A stretch of 45,107 nucleotides of DNA, taken from NCBI GenBank assembly GCA_036490215.1, contig DASXEH010000008.1, positions 1 to 45,107 of the forward strand. The letters run 5' to 3'. The stretch's first letter is position 1, and each line of letters opens with the position of its first letter. The notes below the pieces were generated by a model. That model was given only the letters and a program-made list of their open reading frames with translations, searched no databases and had not been told where the DNA came from. The DNA is from JASHSH01 sp036490215 (lineage in GTDB: Bacteria > Pseudomonadota > Alphaproteobacteria > Rhodospirillales > Magnetospirillaceae). Of this stretch, positions 30,425-37,054 are shown one piece after another. Both the position numbers and the translations under genes were made by a program.

Positions 30425-31564
30425 TTAAGCCGTCCTCAACCCCGCTCGCGCCGGCGACAGATCGGCCGCCGTCACGCCACCATCGATCAAATCCGACGGC
30501 AACGCCTCACCACGCGCCAGTGCACCGACCGCGCGGCCCATCGCTGGAGCCGTCTGGATGCCGTAACCGCCATGGCCGGCCAGCCAGAAGAATCCTTCGG
30601 CCTTCGGATCGAACCCGGCCACGATCATCTTGTCGGATACGAAGCTGCGCAGCCCCGCCCATTTCGCCGCGAGGCGCTTGGGCGCGAAGATTGTCGCCTG
30701 CGCGACGCGATCCATCACCGTGGCGACATCGATCTCTTCAGGCTGTGCGTCACAAGGCCCGGACGGCGTTTCATCCGCGGGCGAGGCCAGGATGCGGCCG
30801 GCATCGGGCTTGAAGTAGAAGGTCTCACCGGCTTCGACGATCACCGCCGGCCACTGCTCGATCGCACTTGGTTCGGGGACATCGAACGTCACCGCCGTGC
30901 GCCGCTTCGGCACCAACCCGAGCGGCGCAACGCCCGCGAGGTGTGCGGTCTCATCAGCCCAAGCGCCGGTAGCATTGATGATGACCGGGGCTGCAACCGA
31001 TTCGGTCTCCAGGTCGACCACCCACTGGCCCTGCTTGTACGTGATCGCCTTGATCGTCACGTCGTTGATGAGCTGCCCGCCATGCTGGCGCATGCCACGC
31101 AGATAGGCCTGCAGCAGTGCCGCCACATCGATATCCGCCGCATCGGGTTCGAGGAATCCTGCGGCGAAATAGCCGTCGCGCAGGACCGGCACCATCGCCC
31201 GCATCGCAGCAGCATCGAGCCGCTTGAGGTTGCCGACGAAGCGGCTGCTCTCTTTATATTGCGCTTCGAGGGCCGCAAGCTGATCGTGGCGCGCGGGATA
31301 GAGGCAGCCGCGGCGTTTCACCAGCGGCACATCGCTGAATCCTGAAGGCGGTGCTTGATAGAAAGCGCGACTGGCCACCGTCAACGCGCGGATGCCCGCG
31401 CTGCCATAGCATTCGGTAAACAGCGCCGCCGAACGGCCGGTGGAGTGATAGCCGGGCTGGCTCTCGCGTTCGAGCACCAGCACGCGGCCATGCGGCGCCA
31501 AGTTATAGGCCGCAGACGCCCCCGCCATGCCGGCCCCGATGACGATGAAATCGAAGCTGTGCAT
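30425..31564 (-). CDS. FAD-dependent D-amino-acid dehydrogenase, D-arginine-dehydrogenase-like
   Basis: A 379-residue DAO-family flavoprotein. The FAD-binding motif is VIGAGMAGASAAYNLA (8-23), followed by LERESQPGYHSTGRSAA (31-47). The C-terminal FAD motif is in WLAGHGGYGIQTAPAMG. From memory it aligns closely with Pseudomonas aeruginosa D-arginine dehydrogenase (DauA), including WAGLRSFVSD and SPA, but two substrate-site residues differ: Leu48 for His48 and Cys87 for Glu87, the latter binding the guanidinium group. Oxidation of a D-amino acid to a 2-oxo acid is likely, but D-arginine is probably not the preferred substrate. It stands alone between a repeat and tRNA-Arg. Confidence 0.85.
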   Translation of the reverse strand: MHSFDFIVIGAGMAGASAAYNLAPHGRVLVLERESQPGYHSTGRSAALFTECYGSAGIRALTVASRAFYQAPPSGFSDVPLVKRRGCLYPARHDQLAALEAQYKESSRFVGNLKRLDAAAMRAMVPVLRDGYFAAGFLEPDAADIDVAALLQAYLRGMRQHGGQLINDVTIKAITYKQGQWVVDLETESVAAPVIINATGAWADETAHLAGVAPLGLVPKRRTAVTFDVPEPSAIEQWPAVIVEAGETFYFKPDAGRILASPADETPSGPCDAQPEEIDVATVMDRVAQATIFAPKRLAAKWAGLRSFVSDKMIVAGFDPKAEGFFWLAGHGGYGIQTAPAMGRAVGALARGEALPSDLIDGGVTAADLSPARAGLRTA

Positions 31565-31588
31565 GGTTTGAGCGGGAAAATGGGGAAA

Positions 31589-31665
<77 letters not shown>

Positions 31666-31739
31666 CTAAAGCCGTTGAAGCGGACCTTACTGGATCGGCC
31701 GGATTTTCGCAAACCCCCGCTTGAAAGCGCCGATAACGC

Positions 31740-32915
31740 TTATTTCGGCGTGGGATCATCGTCGGCTTCGGTGAAGGTGATGCCGCTGGTATGGAGGCGT
31801 TCGCGCGCGGTTTTGGCGATGGCATCGGCCACTTGCGGCATGCGCTGCATGAGGTGGCGGAAGTCCTTGAGATCGAGCGCAAGGAGTTCGCAGCGGGTGC
31901 GCGCGATCACGGTGGCGGTGCGGCGCGCCTTGTGGAGCAGCGCGATCTCGCCGAAGAAATCGCCCGATTCGAGCGTCGTCTGTCGGCCGCTGCCGAGTTC
32001 CACCGTGACGATACCGCTGACAATGAAGAACATGCGATCGCCAATCTCGCCGGCACGGATCAGCACGTCGCTCTGCGATGCGGCGATGAAGCGCAGCAGA
32101 TTGCCGATCGCCGCGATTTGATCGGCATCGAGTTCGGCGAAGAACGGCACGCGCGCCACCATGCGCCAGGTCTGCAAGAAGTCGCGGCGCTTCATCTCTT
32201 CGGCGAAACCGCTGGCGAGAATCGAGGCGGGCAGCGCGAACATGCCCACACCGAGCACGGCGGTGCAGCCGGCAAGAAACTTGCCGAGCGTGCTGACCGG
32301 CACGGCGTCGCCATAGCCGAGCGTGGTCAGCGTGATCACCGCCCACCACATGGCTGCCGGAATCGAGCCGAAGCTTTGCGGGTTTTCCGTGCGCTCGACC
32401 AGATAGAGCGCCGTTGACGCGATCAGAATCAACATCAACATGATGAAGACCGCAGAACGCAGTTGGCGGCTTTCGCGCGCGATCACCGATTCGAGCGTGG
32501 CCAAGGCCGGTGAATAGCGCGCGAGTTTGAGGAAGCGGACCAGCCCCAGCGCCGTCATCACATCGAGGGAGATCGGCCAGACCTGCGCGATCCAGAACGG
32601 CAACACCGCAACGATATCGATGATGCCGCCCGGCGATTTCAGATAGGCAGACAGCGCGGGCAGCGGCCGTTTCTCGGGATGATTGAGCGCAGCGTTCAGC
32701 GCATGGGCGATCAAATCAGCCGTCAGGAGCACAACGGCAAAGAATTCGATCCAGTAATCGGCGGCGCCGAAACCGGTCTCGAGATCCGGCACGGTGTCGA
32801 TCACGCGCATCGCCGTGCCGACCACCGCGGCGGCCGACACGGTCAGGCGATAGATGACCGCCATCCGGCCCGGATATGGACCGGCCTCCAGCAGGTTCTG
32901 CAAGACCTTCCGCAA
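31740..32915 (-). CDS. Cyclic-nucleotide-gated potassium channel (MloK1-like)
   Basis: A 391-residue inner-membrane channel. Six transmembrane helices (about residues 20-230) include an S4-like segment VRFLKLARYSPAL with few charges, the pore helix FGSIPAAMWWAVITLTT and the potassium filter TLGYGD. A C-linker leads to a cyclic-nucleotide-binding domain (about 255-375) with phosphate-binding cassette GDFFGEIALLHKARRTATV. The organisation is that of MloK1 from Mesorhizobium, so it should be a cAMP-gated potassium channel. The start is a TTG at 32915 with GGGGA upstream; ATG 32864 is the alternative. No cyclase gene is in the window. Confidence 0.92.
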   Translation of the reverse strand: MRKVLQNLLEAGPYPGRMAVIYRLTVSAAAVVGTAMRVIDTVPDLETGFGAADYWIEFFAVVLLTADLIAHALNAALNHPEKRPLPALSAYLKSPGGIIDIVAVLPFWIAQVWPISLDVMTALGLVRFLKLARYSPALATLESVIARESRQLRSAVFIMLMLILIASTALYLVERTENPQSFGSIPAAMWWAVITLTTLGYGDAVPVSTLGKFLAGCTAVLGVGMFALPASILASGFAEEMKRRDFLQTWRMVARVPFFAELDADQIAAIGNLLRFIAASQSDVLIRAGEIGDRMFFIVSGIVTVELGSGRQTTLESGDFFGEIALLHKARRTATVIARTRCELLALDLKDFRHLMQRMPQVADAIAKTARERLHTSGITFTEADDDPTPK

Positions 32916-33073
32916 TGTCGATCCCCTGGCGCGCGGCGACGGCGCCGGTCCACCATTAACGCGGTGGGCGGGGAAAGAAAAGACCAGTCCCCGGGAATCC
33001 GAAATTGCGGCTGGGAAATTAGAAGCGGCGTCCGGCGGAGGGTCCGGACGCCGCTTGGATCGAGGCGATCACA

Positions 33074-33685
33074 TCACGCGAAGCGTGCGATCTCCTCGAA
33101 GTCGAAGCGCGGGCTGCGCGGGAACAACTTGCTCGAGTCGCCATAGCCGATATTGGCGATGAAGTTCGCCTGCACCGCCGTGCCGGCGAAGAAGGCCGCA
33201 TTCACCTGGGCCGGATCGAAGCCCGACATCGGGCCGACATCGAGGCCGACGGCGCGCAGCGCCAGGAGCAGATAGGCGCCCTGCAGGCTGCTATTACGGA
33301 ACGCGCTGGACTGGATGAAGGCGTCATTGCCGACGAACCAGGCCTTGGCGTCGGCATGCGGGAACAGGCGCGGCAGGTGTTCATAGAATTCGAGATCCTG
33401 GCCGATGATCGCCGTGACCGGCGCGGCCATCGTCTTCTCGAGATTGCCGGGACTCAGGGCCGGCTTCAGCTTTTCCTTGCCTTCCTGGCTGGTCACGAAC
33501 ACCACGCGCATCGGCGAGATATTGGCGCTGGTCGGGCCCATCTTGGCGAGATCGACCGCCTGGCGCAGCAGCGCCTCGGGGACGGGACGATCCTGCCAGC
33601 CGTTATGGGTGCGTGCGTCGCGGAACAGCTGGTTGAGCGACCGATCGTCGAGCGTGGTGGGAAGCGATACCGATTGAACCGTCAT
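33074..33685 (-). CDS. Nitroreductase-family flavoprotein (RutE/malonic semialdehyde reductase type)
   Basis: A 203-residue FMN-dependent oxidoreductase. Motifs typical of the RutE/HadB group are RTHNGWQDRPV near the N-terminus, LAKMGPTSANISPMRVVFV at about 42-60, and the C-terminal IGYGDSSKLFPRSPRF. RutE reduces malonic semialdehyde in pyrimidine breakdown; no other rut genes are here, so a detoxifying quinone or nitro reductase role is equally possible. ATG 33685 has a strong ribosome site GGAGGG, so the longer frame to 33715 is rejected. A perfect palindrome upstream (33788-33802) links it to the TetR regulator at 12571. Confidence 0.88.
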   Translation of the reverse strand: MTVQSVSLPTTLDDRSLNQLFRDARTHNGWQDRPVPEALLRQAVDLAKMGPTSANISPMRVVFVTSQEGKEKLKPALSPGNLEKTMAAPVTAIIGQDLEFYEHLPRLFPHADAKAWFVGNDAFIQSSAFRNSSLQGAYLLLALRAVGLDVGPMSGFDPAQVNAAFFAGTAVQANFIANIGYGDSSKLFPRSPRFDFEEIARFA

Positions 33686-33787
33686 TGTGCCCTCCGTTGA
33701 AATCACCGCCGCCAAAGGGCGCCGCTGACGTCAGAAACATGAGAGCAAATCGATTGGTTTATTAGATGCACATTTATCTATAGACTA

Positions 33788-33802
33788 GTGAATAACATTC
33801 AC
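33788..33802. promoter_or_regulatory. Perfect palindrome upstream of nitroreductase, candidate TetR operator
   Basis: GTGAAT-AAC-ATTCAC is a perfect 6-3-6 palindrome, extended outside by ACT and AGT after one unmatched base on each side. It lies 102 bases upstream of the nitroreductase start. Near copies occur at 11870-11884 and 12572-12586. Confidence 0.65.
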
Positions 33803-33819
33803 CAGTTCAAAGAGTGACG

Positions 33820-34059
33820 TCAAAGCTTTCGATGCGTTCCGTCGCAGAAAGGCGTGCTGGCGCTCTGCTTACAACCGCAGAGCCAGGCCTCCTTGGTCTC
33901 GGTCGCCTTGTACTGAAGTGGCCGGAATTCGGTGGTTTTGTGCGAGCCGTCGCAGAAGGGCTGCGATTTGGATAGGCCGCAGGCGCACCACCAATACTGC
34001 TCGCCTTCTTTCAGATCGACCTTGTAGGGGGCTTTTTGCGCAATGTTCGGCTCAGCCAT
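33820..34059 (-). CDS. Double CDGSH iron-sulfur protein
   Basis: A 79-residue protein with two CDGSH motifs, each a three-Cys one-His [2Fe-2S] ligand set: Cys25, Cys27, Cys36, His40 (CACGLSKSQPFCDGSH) and Cys61, Cys63, Cys72, His76 (CGCKQSASTPFCDGTH). Single-chain proteins with two motifs are known in bacteria and resemble mitochondrial Miner2. Labile clusters of this type act in redox or iron/sulfur sensing. ATG 34059 follows a strong GGGAGGA site; the frame to 34080 is not needed. It is divergent from a LysR gene by 84 bp. Confidence 0.92.
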   Translation of the reverse strand: MAEPNIAQKAPYKVDLKEGEQYWWCACGLSKSQPFCDGSHKTTEFRPLQYKATETKEAWLCGCKQSASTPFCDGTHRKL

Positions 34060-34143
34060 GGGTTCCTCCCGGGAAGCCATTTGTTCGGAAGATCGAGCAT
34101 ATTATGATCCCAATCGAAATACTCTCGTGAATTGAGCTCATCA

Positions 34144-35052
34144 ATGCGCAATCTTCCTTCGGTCGATGAAATGGCGGCCTTTGCCCTGGTGGCGGAGCGG
34201 CGCAGCTTCGGCAAGGCGGCGACCGAATTGGGCGTCTCCCGCTCGGCGCTGAGCCATGCGATGCGGGCGCTGGAGGAGCGGCTGGGTGTGCGCCTGCTGA
34301 ATCGCACGACCCGTTCCGTAGCCCCAACCGAAGCCGGCGAGCGATTGTTGGCCCGGCTACGCCCAGCTTTGGATGAAATTGGCGCGGCGGTCGAAGAGAT
34401 CGACAATCTGCGCGACACGCCTGCCGGCTCGCTGCGACTGACGGTGCTGCCGCTGGCCGCCGAGACGATCGTGGCGCCGATGCTGGCGCGATTCATGGCA
34501 ACCTATCCGGCCATCCGCATGGAAATCTCGGCCGACGGCGCGCTGCGCGACATTGTGCGCGACCGGTTCGATGCCGGTATCCGCCCCGGCGAGCGCATCG
34601 AGCGCGACATGGTGGTGGTGCCGGTCGGCGCGCCATTCCACTTCGTCATCTGCGCATCACCCGACTACCTCGAGCGGCACGGCACGCCGAAAGTGCCGCG
34701 CGATCTGCTGAGTCACGACTGTATCCGCCTGCGCCTGCCCTCCAGCGGCGGCTTCTTGCCGTGGCGTTTCGCGCGCGGCGACGACACCTTCGAGGTTCCC
34801 GTCGATGGCCGGCTGATCGTCAACGACTCGCGCTTGATGGTACAGGCGACCGTGGATGGCGTCGGCATCGGGTACATGGCGCGCGAGATGCAGCAAGAGC
34901 TGATCGCCGAGGGAAAGTTGGTGACGTTGTTCGACGAGTGGATGCCCAAGCCCGCGGGCCTGTTCCTCTACTATCCCAGCCGCCGCCAGCTACCCACGCC
35001 GCTGCGCGCCTTCATCGATTTCCTGAAGGCGGAGCGACGCGGCGCCGCTTAG
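34144..35052 (+). CDS. LysR-family regulator 1
   Basis: A 302-residue LysR-type regulator with an N-terminal winged helix (about 4-62: FALVAERRSFGKAATELGVSRSALSHAMRALEERLGVRLLNRTTRSV) and a substrate-binding effector domain at 90-295. It belongs to the subgroup with NRTTRSVAPTEAGERLL and a C-terminal LFLYYPSRRQLPTPLRAFIDFL, shared with the second LysR gene at 36015. It is divergent from the CDGSH gene, a likely target, and convergent with the reductase gene at 35054 (one base between them). ATG 34144 was chosen over TTG 34132. Confidence 0.92.
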   Translation: MRNLPSVDEMAAFALVAERRSFGKAATELGVSRSALSHAMRALEERLGVRLLNRTTRSVAPTEAGERLLARLRPALDEIGAAVEEIDNLRDTPAGSLRLTVLPLAAETIVAPMLARFMATYPAIRMEISADGALRDIVRDRFDAGIRPGERIERDMVVVPVGAPFHFVICASPDYLERHGTPKVPRDLLSHDCIRLRLPSSGGFLPWRFARGDDTFEVPVDGRLIVNDSRLMVQATVDGVGIGYMAREMQQELIAEGKLVTLFDEWMPKPAGLFLYYPSRRQLPTPLRAFIDFLKAERRGAA

Positions 35053-35053
35053 A

Positions 35054-35920
35054 TCACGCCGCTCCGATCGCATTCAGGCGCGTGAGCACGGCACCGGACA
35101 GCTTCAGATTGGCCGCAGCCAGATTCTCACGCAGATGGCCGGGCGACGATGTGCCGGGGATCAACAATATGTTGGGCGCGCGCTGCAACAGCCAGGCGAG
35201 CGCCACCTGCATCGGCGTGGCGCCAAGATCAGCCGCCACTGCCGAGAGTTCCGACGACTGCAGCGGCGTGAAGCCGCCCAGCGGGAAGAACGGCACATAG
35301 GCGATGCCCGCCGCCGCCAACTCGTCGACCAGCGCTTCATCCTCGCGATGGACGAGATTGTACTGATTCTGCACACACACCACCGGCGCGATACCGCGCG
35401 CTTCTTTCACCTGGTTCGAGGTGACGTTGCTCAAGCCGAGGTGACGGATCAGCCCTTGCTTCTGCAGCTTGGCCAGCGCGCTGAAGCGATCCGCGATCGA
35501 ACCTTCGCTCGGCGCATGGATATCGCCCATCACCCGCAGGTTGACCGCGTCCAGCGCCTCGACCTTCAGATTGCGCAGATTGTCGTGCACGGCCTGCGTC
35601 AGTTCTTCGGGACTGATCGCCGGCAGCCATGAGGCATCGCTGCCGCGCCGGGCGCCAACCTTGGTGACGATGGTCAGCCCTTTCGCGTAAGGATGCAGCG
35701 CCTCGGCGATGATCTGATTGGTGACGTGAGGGCCATAGAAATCGCTGGTGTCGATATGGTCGACGCCGCTGGCGATGGCTTCGCGCAGCACAGCGACGGC
35801 GGTCGCGCGATCCTTGGGCGGACCGAACACGCCCGGCCCGGCCAACTGCATGGCACCATAGCCCATGCGATTGACGGCGCGGTCACCAAGACGAAACGTG
35901 CCGGCGGATGAAATGGTCAT
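35054..35920 (-). CDS. Aldo/keto reductase, PdxI/YdbC-like
   Basis: A 288-residue NADPH-dependent reductase. Asp57 and Tyr62 (HIDTSDFYG) and Lys87 (IVTKVGA) of the catalytic set are present, while the usual His is Arg129 in DAVNLRVMGD. This same replacement is seen in E. coli YdbC (PdxI, pyridoxal reductase), whose sequence it resembles through the segment VHDNLRNL. ATG 35920 has GGAGA upstream; the open frame to 36325 reads through the next LysR gene and is false. It is divergent from LysR gene 2 by 94 bp, which is the likely regulator. Activity on pyridoxal is an inference. Confidence 0.87.
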   Translation of the reverse strand: MTISSAGTFRLGDRAVNRMGYGAMQLAGPGVFGPPKDRATAVAVLREAIASGVDHIDTSDFYGPHVTNQIIAEALHPYAKGLTIVTKVGARRGSDASWLPAISPEELTQAVHDNLRNLKVEALDAVNLRVMGDIHAPSEGSIADRFSALAKLQKQGLIRHLGLSNVTSNQVKEARGIAPVVCVQNQYNLVHREDEALVDELAAAGIAYVPFFPLGGFTPLQSSELSAVAADLGATPMQVALAWLLQRAPNILLIPGTSSPGHLRENLAAANLKLSGAVLTRLNAIGAA

Positions 35921-36014
35921 GACTGGTCTCCGTGTAAGACCCCATCGATATAGGCCTGTCCCCGCCGCGCGATAATCCGATATAATCAGCACAGGCTGTG
36001 CGGATTTCCGAACA

Positions 36015-36923
36015 ATGGCAGACCTCAGCGATCTTTCGGCTTTCGTGGCGGTAGCGCGGGCAGGCGGGTTTCGCGATGCCGCGCGCGTGAGCGGCGCGTC
36101 CGCATCGAGCCTGAGCGAAGCGGTGCGGCGCCTGGAGGCCCAACTGGGCGTGCGCTTGCTCAATCGCACGACGCGATCTGTGTCGCCCACCGAAGCGGGT
36201 GCGCGCGTGTTGGAGCGGCTGACGCCCGCGCTGGCCGAGGTCGATGCGGCGCTGGATGTGGTCAACATGTTTCGCGATCGCCCGGCGGGAACGCTGCGTC
36301 TCAATGTGCCGGCCAATGTGGCCAAGGACGTGCTGCCGCCGATTATCGAACCGTTCCTGAAAGCCTATCCCGATATCCGGATCGAGATCACCGCTGAGGA
36401 CAGTTTGGTCGATGTCTTCGCCGCCGGGTTCGATGCCGGGATTCGGTATGGCGAGCGGCTGGAGCAGGACATGATTGCGGTGCCGATCGGGCCACGCATG
36501 CAATGCTTCGCCACCGCAGCGTCGCCGGCTTATCTCGAAGCCTACGGAAAGCCCCGCCATCCGCGCGAACTGCTCAAGCACCGCTGCCTCGTGGGGCGAT
36601 TCGCAGGCGGCGCGATGATCATCTGGGAGTTCGAGCGTGACGGCGAGGTGGTGCGCGTCGATCCCACGGGGCCGCTGGTGATGCAGCCAGGCGCGGTGGT
36701 GGAGATGCTGGTCAGCGCTGCGATTGCAGGGCTTGGCATTGTTTGCATATTCGAGGACCGGCTGCGCTCCGCCTTCGACGACGGCTCGCTGGTCCCGATC
36801 CTCAAACCCTGGTGGCCAAAATTTTCGGGACCGTATCTTTATTTCCCAAGCCGCCGCCTGATGCCCGCGCCACTGCGCGCCTTCGTCGACTTTATCAAAA
36901 CGGGGCACAAACCGGTCCGCTAA
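36015..36923 (+). CDS. LysR-family regulator 2
   Basis: A 302-residue LysR regulator paralogous to the one at 34144. The winged helix is at about 4-62 (FVAVARAGGFRDAARVSGASASSLSEAVRRLEAQLGVRLLNRTTRSV), and the effector domain ends with the same PSRRLMPAPLRAFVDF pattern. It is divergent from the PdxI-like reductase gene, the classic arrangement for a LysR protein and its target. No inducer can be named. A family B repeat begins seven bases after its stop codon. Confidence 0.92.
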   Translation: MADLSDLSAFVAVARAGGFRDAARVSGASASSLSEAVRRLEAQLGVRLLNRTTRSVSPTEAGARVLERLTPALAEVDAALDVVNMFRDRPAGTLRLNVPANVAKDVLPPIIEPFLKAYPDIRIEITAEDSLVDVFAAGFDAGIRYGERLEQDMIAVPIGPRMQCFATAASPAYLEAYGKPRHPRELLKHRCLVGRFAGGAMIIWEFERDGEVVRVDPTGPLVMQPGAVVEMLVSAAIAGLGIVCIFEDRLRSAFDDGSLVPILKPWWPKFSGPYLYFPSRRLMPAPLRAFVDFIKTGHKPVR

Positions 36924-36929
36924 CGACTT

Positions 36930-37046
36930 CGTCATTGCGAGCCCCCGGCTCAGGCCGAAGGCCGGCCCGAGGACAGGCTCCGCGAAGCAATCCAAGCCGG
37001 TGCGATTTGCCTGGATCGCGTCGTCGCTACGCTTCTCGCGATGACG
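36930..37046. repeat. Palindromic intergenic repeat, family B, expanded copy
   Basis: The left arm begins CGTCATTGCGAG and the right arm ends CTCGCGATGACG. Unlike the copy at 30326, the left arm carries about 40 extra bases (36943-36982) between CGAG and CGAAGCAATCC, containing a GGCCGAAGGCC inner palindrome. It lies between LysR gene 2 and the polA 3' end. Confidence 0.8.
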
Positions 37047-37054
37047 ATCTTCTG

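Noticed and set aside
30301..30425. Repeat at 30326-30404 as a CRISPR unit
   Set aside because: It is a single palindrome, with no regularly spaced repeats and no cas genes in the window.
35921..36325. N-terminal extension of the PdxI-like reductase
   Set aside because: It reads antisense through the LysR gene at 36015; the reductase begins naturally at 35920 with a ribosome site.
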